This document shows positions 14,817 to 23,506 of a DNA stretch of 44,973 bases, one piece after another; the first letter of the stretch is position 1; each line of letters opens with the position of its first letter. The position numbers and the translations under genes are program-made. The notes under the pieces were generated by a model. That model worked only from the letters and a program-made list of their open reading frames with translations. It was not told where the DNA came from and ran no database searches. The DNA comes from an uncultured Bacteroidales bacterium (GTDB lineage Bacteria > Bacteroidota > Bacteroidia > Bacteroidales > Bacteroidaceae), in assembly GCA_902768605.1 (NCBI GenBank), contig CACXLY010000008.1:13577-58549 (forward strand), written 5' to 3'.

Positions 14817-15060
14817 AAATAAAAATGAAAAGAGAAAAGGGAAAAGGGAAAAATATGAGAAAGACAACGGGAAATGGAGCATAGACAAACTATCCACGCT
14901 TCGATGCCAAACTACTAGTGTATCGTTTGCAATTTAATAGTGTCTAATTTGAGATTTAATAGTGTTTAGTTTGAGATTTAGTAGTGTTTAGTTTGAGATT
15001 TAGTAGTGTCTGGTTTGTCAACGAAGCGTGGGTGGCTTACTGTCACTCCACTATGTGATG
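14817..15060. repeat. Gap with gaaaagg words and a 22-nt tandem array (4 units)
   Basis: gaaaagggaaaaggg words lie at 14825-14850. At 14927-15012 are about four 22-23-nt units of the form agtgtttagtttgagatt. The array is flanked by inverted copies CCACGCTTCG (14894-14903) and CGAAGCGTGG (15022-15031). No gene is seen. Confidence 0.6.
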
Positions 15061-15079
15061 ACATTTTCCTGCAGTTTTC

Positions 15080-15111
15080 TTTGCTTGAATGGAATAAAAA
15101 GCGTATCTTTG
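15080..15111 (+). promoter_or_regulatory. Promoter of the MNT-HEPN operon
   Basis: TTTG at 15080-15083, a 20-nt gap, then TATCTTTG at 15104-15111. A short leader reaches the ATG at 15140. Confidence 0.7.
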
Positions 15112-15139
15112 CAGCACAGAAAGCAATGTGAAAAGGATT

Positions 15140-15460
15140 ATGACAGCAAAGGAAGAAGAAGTAATCCGGAAAATAAGAGAGACAAGCCATAAGGTGGTTC
15201 CGCCCGACGGACAGGTTTGGCTCTATGGTTCCCGAGCCCGTGGCGATGCTCATGAAGACTCAGATTGGGATATATTGATTCTTCTGAACAAGCCGAAACT
15301 GGAAGCGGATGACTATGGAGTAGCATATCCTTTCCGCGAACTTGGCTGGGACATCGGCGAGGAAATTAATCCGACATTATACTCCAAGCAGCAATGGGAG
15401 ACCTGGACATATCTTCCATATTATAAGAATGTAGAACGAGACAAACTGGTCCTCCTATGA
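15140..15460 (+). CDS. MNT-type nucleotidyltransferase (antitoxin)
   Basis: A minimal nucleotidyltransferase of about 106 aa. The polymerase-beta motif GSRARGDAHEDSDWD fits GS-x10-D-x-D with two metal-binding Asp. In MNT-HEPN toxin-antitoxin pairs the MNT protein inactivates the HEPN partner, in known cases by transferring AMP to it. A GTG at 15128 would add four residues; I prefer ATG 15140, which has a short leader after a good promoter. Its stop overlaps the start of the HEPN gene, so the two are translated together. Confidence 0.85.
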   Translation: MTAKEEEVIRKIRETSHKVVPPDGQVWLYGSRARGDAHEDSDWDILILLNKPKLEADDYGVAYPFRELGWDIGEEINPTLYSKQQWETWTYLPYYKNVERDKLVLL

Positions 15461-15864
15461 GTTTAAGTGACGAAGAACGCAGAATTATAGTCGGCCTGGA
15501 ATACGAGAAGGCATGTAAGACCATTGAGAAGGTGACAGAATACCAAGCGCTCGGGCACTGGGACACTGTAGCCAACAGATTGTATTACGCTCTGTTTCAT
15601 GCGGTGAATGCACTGCTCATAAACGATGGTCATATCGTGAACACACACAGGGGAGTAATCAGTGTGTTTGGCAATGACTACATACGAACGGGCGTTTTCC
15701 CCTCGAAAGCAGGTCGTCTTTATTCAGATTTGCAAACGCTTCGCAATAACAGCGACTACAACTGCTCGTTCAACGCAACGGAAGAGGAGATAGAACCCCT
15801 GATAAAGCCAACACAGCAACTGATAGACGATATTGGGAAATATATTCAAAGCAAAGAAGCATAA
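15457..15864 (+). CDS. HEPN domain protein (UPF0332/COG1895-like toxin)
   Basis: A 135-aa all-helical HEPN protein. The motif NRLYYALFHAVNALLI (residues about 40-56) is the typical second helix of the UPF0332 group, and LRNNSDYN (near 96-103) is the position of the HEPN R-x4-6-H motif. Here it reads R-x4-Y, as in many UPF0332 members, so ribonuclease activity is less certain than in HepT-type toxins. It overlaps the MNT gene by 4 nt (ATGA). It is probably the toxin of a type VII-like (MNT-HEPN) system, inferred from the pairing. Confidence 0.82.
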   Translation: MSLSDEERRIIVGLEYEKACKTIEKVTEYQALGHWDTVANRLYYALFHAVNALLINDGHIVNTHRGVISVFGNDYIRTGVFPSKAGRLYSDLQTLRNNSDYNCSFNATEEEIEPLIKPTQQLIDDIGKYIQSKEA

Positions 15865-15910
15865 CGCATTACCCATTATTCATGGCATAATGCCAACTTA
15901 GCTTCTTCTT

Positions 15911-16603
15911 TCAATCTTCCGCAGCCACTCTGTGATACTGCTCCAGGAGCCAAGCCTTCTGCTCCGGTATCGTCATGTTGCTGTTGTCGAGCACGATGGC
16001 ATCTTCTGCCTGGCGAAGAGGACTGATGGCACGGGTTGAGTCGATGCGGTCACGTTCAATCACGTTGGCCTTTATCTCGTCGAAGCTGCACTTCTCTCCC
16101 TTGGCCGTCAGTTCATCAAAGCGACGCCGGGCACGGACATCGGCACTTGCTGTCACAAAGACCTTCAGCTCTGCATCCGGGAACACGACAGTCCCTATGT
16201 CGCGACCATCCATGATGACACCCTTTGCCTCGCCCATCAGACGTTGCAGGTCAACCATTGCTTCGCGGACAAAACCCAAGGTGGCGATGGGGCTGACATA
16301 CTTCGATACCTCCATCGTGCGGATGTCTTTCTCCACACAAACACCATTGAGGTAAGTGTCTGGTCTACCCGTCTCTTCATTGAGCTGGAAGGTTATCATG
16401 ATGTCCGACATGCGCTGCCTCAGTCCCTCCTCATCAATGCCTGCATCAGTAATCAAGCCGTTCTGCAGAGCAAAGAGTGTGACGGCACGGTACATCGCGC
16501 CCGTATCAATATATATATAGCCAATCTCTTTGGCAAGGTCCTTCGCCATAGTGCTCTTGCCACAAGACGAGTGACCGTCGATTGCAATTGTTATCAGTTT
16601 CAT
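15911..16603 (-). CDS. cmk: Cytidylate kinase
   Basis: Phosphorylates CMP and dCMP with ATP. The P-loop GHSSCGKST lies at residues 10-18 and is followed by [14 protein letters not shown], the strongly conserved NMP-binding segment. [13 protein letters not shown] (near 140) and the lid-region [14 protein letters not shown] are also typical. The 230-aa length is normal. The start overlaps the end of porQ (ATGA), so the two are co-transcribed from the porQ side. The same pairing with porQ, near ispH, is as I recall found in Porphyromonas gingivalis. Confidence 0.95.
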   Translation of the reverse strand: MKLITIAIDGHSSCGKSTMAKDLAKEIGYIYIDTGAMYRAVTLFALQNGLITDAGIDEEGLRQRMSDIMITFQLNEETGRPDTYLNGVCVEKDIRTMEVSKYVSPIATLGFVREAMVDLQRLMGEAKGVIMDGRDIGTVVFPDAELKVFVTASADVRARRRFDELTAKGEKCSFDEIKANVIERDRIDSTRAISPLRQAEDAIVLDNSNMTIPEQKAWLLEQYHRVAAED

Positions 16604-17676
16604 TGTTCTTTTGCAAAGTTATAAGCTAATGTGAATGCCAGGGTTGGTGCGCTGACGTGGTATTTCGCATAGGCAAGTGCGAACTTGACGCGTTTCAAGT
16701 TGACGCCACCGCCGAAGGAAAGGCCTGCTGCATGCGAGGAACCCGCTGCTGTCATCTCGTAGCCACGACGGAAGTTGTAACCCATGCCGACGTAGAACTT
16801 GTCGTTGATGAGCCACTCTGCTCCAAGCACGAAGTGGTTGATGAAGATGCTGCCGCTCTTGAGCTTGTTGCCTGTCGTGAAGTAGTCCTTCGAGGTCCAT
16901 CGCGTCAGGTCAACCATTGTGACAGAGATGCGGATGGGAGCATGGCCGAGCGACTTGGTGAAGCCCATCTCGAGGTCAGCAGGCAAGCGGTCGTGCTGAT
17001 TGCCAAACGCCTTGACCTGTCCGCCAAGGTTGCGGGCTGCAAATGAGAACGAGAAGTCTGCCTCCTCATCATAGTAGTTGAGTCCGAGGTCGGCAGCCAG
17101 TCCGACTGAGGAGTATGCTCCGTAGTGCGAATAGATGAACTTGGCAGTTACGCCGCCAGCCCATCTGTCGCTCAGAAGATGGCTGTATTGGCCTGCGATG
17201 CAAAGGTCGAGGGGCTTGAAGGAACCGACTTCCTCACCGGTGAGCAGCGTTTCCTTCGTAGAGCCATAACCCACGAACTGAGCATTCACGCCCCAGTTGC
17301 CGTACTTGCCCACCTGCTGGGAATAGGCCGCAGCACCTGTATTGCAACCCTGCATGTAGGTCATGAAGGAGAAACCCACAGTCTTGTCGCTGACGCCTGT
17401 CAGCAAAGCAGGGTTCTGTATGGCGAGGGAGATGTCGTCCTCAATCAGGGAGATATTCTTTCCACCAAGTGCCGTAGAATGAGCGGAGACGGGCAGGTTC
17501 AGGAAGTTGAACACGCTGCCGCTCTCCTGAGCATGGGTTATGGGGGAAGAGAGGAGGAGAAGAAGGAAGAAAGTTGGCGCAAACCCTGGCACCTTCCATA
17601 GGTTTCGTCCCCTGATTCCTTTTGCTTCTTCTGACTTCTTTAACTTCATTGGGTCTATTTTGGTCTTGCTTATCAT
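16600..17676 (-). CDS. porQ: Type IX secretion system protein PorQ
   Basis: A 358-aa exported beta-barrel protein of the PorV/PorQ (FadL-like) group. The signal peptide is visible as a hydrophobic run (residues about 31-49, ending THAQE) after an unusually long charged N terminus. The mature start [19 protein letters not shown] is the PorQ signature, followed by alternating strands and a terminal barrel strand [13 protein letters not shown]. In the type IX system PorQ is an outer-membrane partner of the PorU/PorV/PorZ attachment complex. An internal ATG at 17649 would remove nine residues and is also possible. A minus-strand TAACTTTG box sits at 17704-17697. Confidence 0.88.
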   Translation of the reverse strand: MISKTKIDPMKLKKSEEAKGIRGRNLWKVPGFAPTFFLLLLLSSPITHAQESGSVFNFLNLPVSAHSTALGGKNISLIEDDISLAIQNPALLTGVSDKTVGFSFMTYMQGCNTGAAAYSQQVGKYGNWGVNAQFVGYGSTKETLLTGEEVGSFKPLDLCIAGQYSHLLSDRWAGGVTAKFIYSHYGAYSSVGLAADLGLNYYDEEADFSFSFAARNLGGQVKAFGNQHDRLPADLEMGFTKSLGHAPIRISVTMVDLTRWTSKDYFTTGNKLKSGSIFINHFVLGAEWLINDKFYVGMGYNFRRGYEMTAAGSSHAAGLSFGGGVNLKRVKFALAYAKYHVSAPTLAFTLAYNFAKEQ

Positions 17677-17696
17677 AAATCGGGGTCAAAGTTAAG

Positions 17697-17704
17697 GCTT
17701 TTTA
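17697..17704 (-). promoter_or_regulatory. Promoter box of porQ-cmk
   Basis: CAAAGTTA on the plus strand reads TAACTTTG on the minus strand, 21 nt before the porQ ATG. Confidence 0.6.
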
Positions 17705-17789
17705 TATCAATAACGGACATCATAGGCACAAAATTACATTCAAATGAAAAAAAAAGCCACTTTCTTGCACGTTATATAAAAAAATGATG

Positions 17790-17797
17790 TAAATTTG
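17790..17797 (+). promoter_or_regulatory. Promoter box of tonB
   Basis: TAAATTTG, 45 nt before the ATG at 17843. It covers the upstream TTG at 17795, which argues against that codon as the tonB start. Confidence 0.6.
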
Positions 17798-17842
17798 TGG
17801 CACAATTTATGGTTTTCGACAACAATAACATCAAAAATAGAC

Positions 17843-18559
17843 ATGGAAGCTAACAAGACAGTTAACGAAGAGTTGAGGGGTCAGAAGTCAACCAACATGC
17901 TGATTGGTTATGTGCTGGCACTCGCTGCTATGTTCGTCGCCTTCGAATACACTCAGCGCGAGGTGAAGGTGGTCGAAGAGGACAAGATTTATGATTACAG
18001 GATGGAAGAGGACATGATTCCCATCACGCAGCAGCAGGAAGTGGTGGCTCCTCCTCCAGCAGCTGCTCCTACGGTGATGGAGTTCATCAATGAGGTGGAA
18101 GACGACACAGAACTTCCTGAGGAAGAAGTCGAGACCTCTGAGGAAATGAACCAGGCCATCACGGCAGTCGTCGGTACAGGTGCTCCCAGTGCAGTGGTCG
18201 TGACAGGTCCCGTTGGTCCTGTGGTCGAGGCTGATGATGATGACCGTATCTACGAAATGGTAGAGGAGAATGCCCAGTTCCCAGGCGGTGACGAGGCTTG
18301 CTTCAAGTGGCTCAGCGAGCACATCAAGTATCCCAGCATCTGCCAGGAACAAGGTGTGCAGGGTCGTGTCATCGTGAACTTTGTGGTCAACAAGGACGGT
18401 TCCATCGTTGATGTCAACACAGTACGTTCTCCAGACCCCAACCTCACCAAGGAGGCAGAGCGCGTCGTGAAGATGATGCCCAAGTGGAAACCTGCCCGTC
18501 AGGGTAACAAGCCTGTGCGTTCACGCTTCACCCTCCCCGTCATGTTCCGTCTGAACTAA
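17843..18559 (+). CDS. tonB: Energy transducer TonB
   Basis: 239 aa. A cytoplasmic start ending in LRGQKSTN leads into one transmembrane helix (about 19-35, MLIGYVLALAAMFVAFEY), the usual Bacteroidetes TonB N terminus. A periplasmic proline/acid-rich spacer (APPPAAAPT, then many E) leads to the C-terminal TonB domain from about residue 147: FPGGDEACFKWLSEHIKYP, then GRVIVNFVVNKDGSIVDV and WKPARQGNKPVRSRFTLPV. It transmits proton-motive force from ExbB-ExbD to outer-membrane receptors. The exbB and exbD genes lie 2 kb downstream in the same direction. I chose ATG 17843 because the promoter box covers the more upstream TTG. Confidence 0.9.
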   Translation: MEANKTVNEELRGQKSTNMLIGYVLALAAMFVAFEYTQREVKVVEEDKIYDYRMEEDMIPITQQQEVVAPPPAAAPTVMEFINEVEDDTELPEEEVETSEEMNQAITAVVGTGAPSAVVVTGPVGPVVEADDDDRIYEMVEENAQFPGGDEACFKWLSEHIKYPSICQEQGVQGRVIVNFVVNKDGSIVDVNTVRSPDPNLTKEAERVVKMMPKWKPARQGNKPVRSRFTLPVMFRLN

Positions 18560-18591
18560 ACAGACCGCGACTCTTCAAGGGATTTATTCCA

Positions 18592-18625
18592 CATGGCCCC
18601 TCCTCCCCGTAAAAGGGGTCGGGGG
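18592..18625 (+). repeat. C/G-rich palindromic element after tonB
   Basis: cctcctccccgtaaaagggg followed by tcggggggtc, a variant of the ccccaacccctccaaagg family also found at 5499, 26980, 28800 and 30648. It could act as a terminator-like hairpin. Confidence 0.5.
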
Positions 18626-18649
18626 GTCTTCTATATATAATATATAATA

Positions 18650-19624
18650 ATGTATAGTAGCAAAGAACTTCTTCAGCAGGTCAACGAGGCCATCGCTGCC
18701 CTACCCCTTGAGTGCGAACCTAAAGGACTCTATGCACCCATCCGCTATGTCCTCTCACTTGGAGGCAAACGCATCCGTCCTGTGCTCATGCTCATGGCCT
18801 ACAACCTCTATCGTGAAGATGTCAGGCCATGCATCATGCCGGCAATAGGACTTGAGACGTACCACAACTTCACCCTCCTCCACGACGACCTCATGGACAG
18901 GGCAGAGATGAGAAGAGGCAAGAAGTGCGTTCACCTCATGTGGAACGACAACACAGCCATCCTCAGCGGCGACAACATGCTCGTCCTGGCCTTCCAGTAC
19001 ATGATGCAATGTGATGAGGGGAAGGTGCCCGCCGTGATGCGACTCTTCTCCAAGACTGCCATCGAGATTGATGAAGGACAGCAGTACGACGTTGACTTTG
19101 AGACAAGAAATGATGTCACCGAGGCTGAATACATTGAGATGATTCGCCTCAAGACCTCAGTCCTCCTGGCTTGTGCCCTGCAGATTGGTGCCACGCTTGC
19201 AGATGCTCCCGAGCAAGATGCTGACGCGCTTTATCACTTCGGAGAATGCCTCGGCCTTGCCTTCCAGCTTCAGGACGACTACCTCGACGTCTATGGTGAC
19301 CCCGCAGTCTTCGGAAAGAAGATTGGTGGCGACATCCTCTGCAACAAGAAGACCTTCATGCTCATCAACGCCCTCCTTCATGCTTCACAGGAGGACAGGG
19401 CAGAGCTGCAGCGATGGATTGACAGCAAGGACTGCAACCCTGATGAGAAGATTCGCGCAGTCACGGCCCTCTACACAAAGATTGGGGTTGACCGCATGGC
19501 AAAGGAGCGCATGAATGCCTACTATGTGGAGGCTGAGCAGTACCTGACAAAGGTCAGACTGCCCGAGGAGCGCAAGCAGATGCTTCACGGCATTGCCCTT
19601 GAACTAATGGGTCGCGAGAAATGA
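18650..19624 (+). CDS. Polyprenyl (isoprenyl diphosphate) synthase
   Basis: A trans-prenyl chain elongase that adds IPP units to an allylic diphosphate. The first Asp-rich motif is DDLMD at residues 79-83 with the short spacing of the FARM, followed by RRGKKCVHLMWN. The second motif is DDYLD at about 210-214. GGKRIRP near 38-44 binds the diphosphate. Length 324 aa. The residues before the first motif (LETYHNFTLLH) include an aromatic Y/F pair that would limit chain length, so a farnesyl or geranylgeranyl product is likely. Its stop overlaps the tatD start by 4 nt. Confidence 0.9.
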   Translation: MYSSKELLQQVNEAIAALPLECEPKGLYAPIRYVLSLGGKRIRPVLMLMAYNLYREDVRPCIMPAIGLETYHNFTLLHDDLMDRAEMRRGKKCVHLMWNDNTAILSGDNMLVLAFQYMMQCDEGKVPAVMRLFSKTAIEIDEGQQYDVDFETRNDVTEAEYIEMIRLKTSVLLACALQIGATLADAPEQDADALYHFGECLGLAFQLQDDYLDVYGDPAVFGKKIGGDILCNKKTFMLINALLHASQEDRAELQRWIDSKDCNPDEKIRAVTALYTKIGVDRMAKERMNAYYVEAEQYLTKVRLPEERKQMLHGIALELMGREK

Positions 19625-20403
19625 TAGACACGCACAGCCACATCTACGAGCCCACATTCATTGCCGACCGCGAGGAAGTCATCAAGCGGGCAAAGCAAGC
19701 AGGCGTCGAAGCCATCCTCCTGCCCAACATCAATGCCGAAAGCATAGAGCAGATGCTCGACCTCTGCTACCGCTATCCCGACTACTGCTTCCCCATGATG
19801 GGCTTGCACCCCACCGACATCGAGGAGAACTACAGGCAAGTCCTGGCTGACATGGAAAGGCTGCTGGAGGCTCCCGACCATCCCTACATAGCCATCGGCG
19901 AGGTGGGACTTGACTATTATTGGGACAAGAGCAAGGCCAAAGAGCAGGAAGAGACCTTTCGCATTCAGATTGAGTGGGCCATCAAGTACCGCCTGCCCCT
20001 CTCCATCCATGCCCGCTCAGCCCACCGCCAGCTTGTCAATGCCATGAATGAGTACAAGGGAGAGGCTCTCAGCGGCGTCTTTCATTGCTTTGGAGGCACG
20101 AAGGACGAAGCCGAGGAGCTGCTACAGTTCCCCGACTTCGTGCTTGGCATAGGAGGCGTGGTCACCTACAAGAACAGCCCGCTGCCCGAGTCGCTCCAAT
20201 CCGTTCCCCTGGAGAGAATAGTCCTCGAGACAGACTCCCCTTACCTCTCCCCAGTGCCCTATCGAGGCAAGCGAAATGAGAGCTCCTATGTGGTGGAAGT
20301 GCTGCGCAAAATTGCACAAATATACAATGTAAGCGAAAGGGAGGCAGAAAGCATCACAAACAACAATGCAAAACGCATATTTAAGCATGTGAACGCACAT
20401 TAA
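19621..20403 (+). CDS. tatD: TatD family metal-dependent hydrolase
   Basis: A TIM-barrel metallo-hydrolase. DTHSHIYEP at the start carries the HxH metal ligands, IGEVGLDYYWD has the conserved Glu, SIHARSA and FHCFGG have further His ligands, and ETDSPYLSPVPYRGKRNES is the family's C-terminal Asp motif. TatD proteins act as 3'-5' exonucleases or DNases in repair and RNA turnover. Length 260 aa is normal. It is translationally coupled to the polyprenyl synthase gene. Confidence 0.93.
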   Translation: MIDTHSHIYEPTFIADREEVIKRAKQAGVEAILLPNINAESIEQMLDLCYRYPDYCFPMMGLHPTDIEENYRQVLADMERLLEAPDHPYIAIGEVGLDYYWDKSKAKEQEETFRIQIEWAIKYRLPLSIHARSAHRQLVNAMNEYKGEALSGVFHCFGGTKDEAEELLQFPDFVLGIGGVVTYKNSPLPESLQSVPLERIVLETDSPYLSPVPYRGKRNESSYVVEVLRKIAQIYNVSEREAESITNNNAKRIFKHVNAH

Positions 20404-20479
20404 AGCATTCAAAACAACAAAAAAGCACAGAAATTGAAACTTTTTTAACTAAAAACTATGTCCGTATAAGAAAAAAAGC

Positions 20480-20487
20480 TATCTTTG
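20480..20487 (+). promoter_or_regulatory. Promoter box before tRNA-Ser and exbB
   Basis: TATCTTTG, about 50 nt before the tRNA. It could drive both the tRNA and the exb genes. Confidence 0.5.
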
Positions 20488-20540
20488 TAACCGAAAAGCG
20501 CGAAGTGAGTCCCTATTCACATTCGTGCCACATAAATAAA

Positions 20541-20628
20541 GGAGAGATGCTCGAGTGGCTGAAGAGGCACGCCTGGAAAGCGTGTGACCGGCAAAACTGG
20601 TTCGCGAGTTCGAATCTCGCTCTCTCCG
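20541..20628 (+). tRNA. tRNA-Ser (GGA)
   Basis: Acceptor GGAGAGA pairs with TCTCTCC. There is a long variable arm typical of serine tRNAs, a T arm GCGAG-TTCGAAT-CTCGC, and an anticodon loop CTGGAAA reading GGA. The discriminator is G and CCA is not encoded. It is 88 nt long and ends only 52 nt before exbB. Confidence 0.93.
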
Positions 20629-20680
20629 CAAACACAAAAACAAACAATAAATAATCATAAACAATTAAACAAACAACACA

Positions 20681-21514
20681 ATGAAAAAGTTATTTGCAAT
20701 TATTGCAATGGTTGCTGCTTGCTCATTTGGAGCAACATCAGTTGTAATGGCTCAGGAAGACGAAGTTGCTACCGAAGTGGCAGCCGTTGACTCTGTAGCT
20801 GAGGACTCTACTGCCGCTGTGGAAGAAGCTGTCGAGGCTGCTCCCATCGTAGAGGAAGAGAGTGAAGGTGTATTCAAGAACCTCAAGACAAAGTTCATCG
20901 AGGGTGGTGCCGGCTTCATGTCACTCGTTGCCATCGCTCTGGTGCTCGGTCTTGCATTCTGTATCGAGCGCGTCGTTTACCTCACCCTCGCTCAGATTAA
21001 CACCCGCAAGTTCTGTAAGGAACTCGCCGACCTCGTTGCTAAAGGCAAGATTGCTGAAGCCATCGAGAAGTGTAAGGGCACACGTGGTCCTGTTGCTCAG
21101 GTAAGCCGCAAGGCTATGGAATGCCTCGACAGTAACGACCGCAATGACATTGGCACCATCGAGCGCACCATCAACATGGAAGCAGAGGTTCAGGGCACAT
21201 ACCTCGAGGAGAACTGCTCTTGGATTACCCTGTTCATCGCAATGGCTCCGTCACTCGGCTTCTTGGGCACTGTGATTGGTATGGTCATGGCATTCGACGA
21301 CATCCAGCGCGCAGGTGATATCAGCCCGACCGTTGTGGCTGGCGGTATGAAGGTCGCCCTTATCACAACCATCTTCGGTATCATCGTCGCCCTGGTTCTC
21401 CAGGTGTTCTACAACTACATCCTCTCCAAGATTGAGGCACTGACCAGTAACATGGAAGAGGCAGCACAGGAGCTCCTCGTAATGTGCGTCAAGAGCGACA
21501 AGTGCAAGAAGTAA
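20681..21514 (+). CDS. exbB: MotA/TolQ/ExbB proton channel family protein
   Basis: 277 aa. A signal-like N-terminal helix (MKKLFAIIAMVAACSFGATSV) is followed by a long acidic A/E/V-rich segment. Then come the channel helices: about 77-97 (GFMSLVAIALVLGLAFCIERV), about 180-205 (ITLFIAMAPSLGFLGTVIGMV) and about 224-248 (MKVALITTIFGIIVALVLQVF). APSLGFLGTVIGM is the family signature. It forms the pentameric inner-membrane stator with ExbD to energise TonB. The extra N-terminal segment is usual in Bacteroidetes. Confidence 0.93.
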   Translation: MKKLFAIIAMVAACSFGATSVVMAQEDEVATEVAAVDSVAEDSTAAVEEAVEAAPIVEEESEGVFKNLKTKFIEGGAGFMSLVAIALVLGLAFCIERVVYLTLAQINTRKFCKELADLVAKGKIAEAIEKCKGTRGPVAQVSRKAMECLDSNDRNDIGTIERTINMEAEVQGTYLEENCSWITLFIAMAPSLGFLGTVIGMVMAFDDIQRAGDISPTVVAGGMKVALITTIFGIIVALVLQVFYNYILSKIEALTSNMEEAAQELLVMCVKSDKCKK

Positions 21515-21603
21515 TTAATAGGATTAAAGATTAAAGATTAAGGATTAAGGATAAAACGTTGTGGACCTTAACTCTTAACTCTTAATTCTTAACTCTTAAT
21601 TAA
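21515..21603 (+). repeat. gattaaagatta / cttaactctta word repeats
   Basis: Words gattaaagattaagg are followed by aactcttaactcttaattc words between exbB and the next gene. No terminator is seen, so the operon can continue. Confidence 0.55.
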
Positions 21604-21615
21604 TAAAGAAGAACA

Positions 21616-22101
21616 ATGAAGATAGAAAAAATATCAAGTCGCGTTCTGATGGCTTGCGTCATCCTGATTGTAGTATGCTTCGCAGCATTCCTGCTCATCG
21701 GCTACGACAATCCAGTGGGTGACAACAACGAGCCTAAGCTCACCGACGTCATCATGTGGCTCATGTATGCACTCATTCTGGTCACCGCAGGACTCACCTG
21801 CTGGTCAGCAATCCGCGGCATGCAGAACAACAAGGGCAATGACCCCGCTGCCACAACTGGCGTGCCTGGGGGCAAGATTACACTGTTCACAGCAGGTCTG
21901 ACCATCGCATCCCTCGTCCTCGGATGGGTGATGGGACTCGGTGAGACGGAATTCACAGCTCAAGACGGCACAGTGACAAGTGCAGGCTGGGTAACCGTAG
22001 TCGATGTGTTCATGGTCAGCATGGGAGTACTCCTCCTGGCTGCAGCCATCGCAGTTATCGTCAGCATGACAGGCATTTTCACAAAGAGTGCAAGTAAGTA
22101 A
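21616..22101 (+). CDS. Unknown four-helix membrane protein between exbB and exbD
   Basis: 161 aa with four likely transmembrane helices near residues 11-29, 43-65, 87-105 and 125-150 and short soluble links. I do not recognise a named domain. It sits between exbB and two exbD genes in one direction, so it is probably part of the Bacteroidetes form of the TonB energising complex. Helix packing in that complex is a guess. The start ATG follows a purine-rich aaagaagaac. Confidence 0.78.
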   Translation: MKIEKISSRVLMACVILIVVCFAAFLLIGYDNPVGDNNEPKLTDVIMWLMYALILVTAGLTCWSAIRGMQNNKGNDPAATTGVPGGKITLFTAGLTIASLVLGWVMGLGETEFTAQDGTVTSAGWVTVVDVFMVSMGVLLLAAAIAVIVSMTGIFTKSASK

Positions 22102-22124
22102 ACCGACCTAAAAAAGAGAAAGAT

Positions 22125-22727
22125 ATGGCAAAGACAAAAAAGAAGATGCCGGGCTTGAACACCACTTCAACGGCGGACATCTCTTTCATGTTGCTCATCT
22201 TCTTCCTGGTCACCACATCAATGGACACTGACATGGGCTTGGCACGACGCCTGCCCAAACCGCCAGATCCAGACCAGGAGGATGCCACCATGGACATCAA
22301 GAGCCGAAACATCCTCTACGTCCGCATCAATGCAGCAGGACAGCTGTGGATAAAGGACGAGATGAACAGCGGCTATGGTGAACTGGGAGAACTTCGTAAC
22401 CGCGTGAAGGAGTTTGTGAAGAACGAACAGAACCTGAGCAAGTTGCCCGAGAAGCACGTCAAGAACATCGACCTGCTGGGACAGTGCTTCGTCACAGACA
22501 AGCACGTAGTCAGCCTGCAGACCGACCGCGGAACACCCTACAACATGTACTTCCAGGTGCAGAACGAACTTGTGGCAGCCTACAACGAACTCAGAAACGA
22601 GCTGTCAAAACAGAAGTTCGGACGTGAGTTCCAGTACCTCAAGGACGAAGAGAAAAAAGCCATCAAAGAATACTATCCTCAGAACATCTCTGAGGCTGAA
22701 CCTAAAAAGTATGGAGGAGAACAATAA
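22125..22727 (+). CDS. exbD: ExbD/TolR biopolymer transport protein (first)
   Basis: 200 aa. A basic cytoplasmic N terminus with LNTTSTADISFMLLIFFLVTTSM gives one membrane helix at about 17-35 carrying the conserved Asp of the proton path. The periplasmic part is about 60 residues longer than in E. coli ExbD. Its stop codon shares a base with the start of the second exbD (TAATG), so the two are coupled. Two different ExbD genes side by side are common in Bacteroidetes. Confidence 0.92.
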   Translation: MAKTKKKMPGLNTTSTADISFMLLIFFLVTTSMDTDMGLARRLPKPPDPDQEDATMDIKSRNILYVRINAAGQLWIKDEMNSGYGELGELRNRVKEFVKNEQNLSKLPEKHVKNIDLLGQCFVTDKHVVSLQTDRGTPYNMYFQVQNELVAAYNELRNELSKQKFGREFQYLKDEEKKAIKEYYPQNISEAEPKKYGGEQ

Positions 22728-23185
22728 TGGCAGGATTCAAGAGAAAAGAACGTCGCGGAATGCCTGAGATGAACACCTCATCTCTGCCCGACTTGATTTT
22801 TACCATCCTATTCTTCTTCATGATGGTAACCACCATGCGTGAAGTGACCCTCAAGGTCAAGTTCACCATCCCCGCAGGTACAGAACTCGAGAAACTGGAG
22901 AAGAAGTCCGTGGTATCATTCATCTACGTAGGTCCCCCGACTGACAACCTGCGTGCCCAGATGGGTAGCAGCACCCGCATCCAGCTCAACGACCGCTTTG
23001 CAGAAGCCCGTGAAGTCATGGACTTCGTAGCAGCAGAGCGTCAGGGCATGACCAACCAGGCAGAGCAGATTATCAGCATCAAGGCCGACCAGCAGACACA
23101 GATGGGCTACATCACCGACATCAAGGAAGTATTGCGTAAATCCTGGGCACTGCGTATCAACTACTCAGCCACCAAGAGAAACTGA
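22727..23185 (+). CDS. exbD: ExbD/TolR biopolymer transport protein (second)
   Basis: 152 aa. MPEMNTSSLPDLIFTILFFFMMVTTM shows the ExbD membrane helix with the conserved Asp (PDLIF). The periplasmic domain includes IKADQQTQMGYITDIKEVLRKS, which fits the standard IKAD....Y..v..v pattern of the family better than the first copy does. It is the last gene of the exb operon and is followed by a rho-independent terminator. Confidence 0.92.
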   Translation: MAGFKRKERRGMPEMNTSSLPDLIFTILFFFMMVTTMREVTLKVKFTIPAGTELEKLEKKSVVSFIYVGPPTDNLRAQMGSSTRIQLNDRFAEAREVMDFVAAERQGMTNQAEQIISIKADQQTQMGYITDIKEVLRKSWALRINYSATKRN

Positions 23186-23210
23186 CACCCCATCCAGTCA
23201 CACAAGAAAA

Positions 23211-23251
23211 AGAGCGGTTCCCCCCACAGAGAGAGGGAGCCGCTTTTTATT
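23211..23251 (+). terminator. Terminator of the exb operon
   Basis: AGCGGTTCCC pairs with GGGAGCCGCT across a short loop, followed by TTTTTATTT. Confidence 0.85.
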
Positions 23252-23330
23252 TAACTCCTCTCCTTGTTCTCAAACTAAAAGTGGCTCATTTATATTTTTA
23301 ACACGTTAAGTTGTATATTTGGCACGTTGT

Positions 23331-23356
23331 GCCTGCGAACCTCGCAGGCATTTTGA
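23331..23356. terminator. Perfect 8-bp hairpin in the gap before the polyene locus
   Basis: GCCTGCGA-acc-TCGCAGGC at 23331-23349 followed by ATTTTG. The T tract is weak, so it may be a second terminator or only a stable hairpin. Confidence 0.4.
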
Positions 23357-23443
23357 AGTCATCGCTGCAGGCGTTATTCTAACATCTAAATGTAAAAAGT
23401 TTGTAAATAAGTATAAAATTCTTGGAATTCCTCATTCTCTATG

Positions 23444-23474
23444 CTTGCCATTTCAAGAAAAAGTTGTAGCTTTG
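23444..23474 (+). promoter_or_regulatory. Promoter of the first polyene-type operon
   Basis: CTTG at 23444-23447, a 19-nt gap, then TAGCTTTG at 23467-23474, 32 nt before the ketosynthase ATG. Confidence 0.65.
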
Positions 23475-23506
23475 CATAATAATGTCTAATAATTGAAAAT
23501 TACAGG

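Noticed and set aside
14032..14937. 301-aa plus-strand frame opposite ispH
   Set aside because: It is a shadow of ispH and shows no family motif, while ispH has all cluster cysteines.
17795..17842. Earlier TTG start for tonB
   Set aside because: The codon lies inside the TAAATTTG promoter box, and the resulting N terminus is unlike Bacteroidetes TonB proteins.
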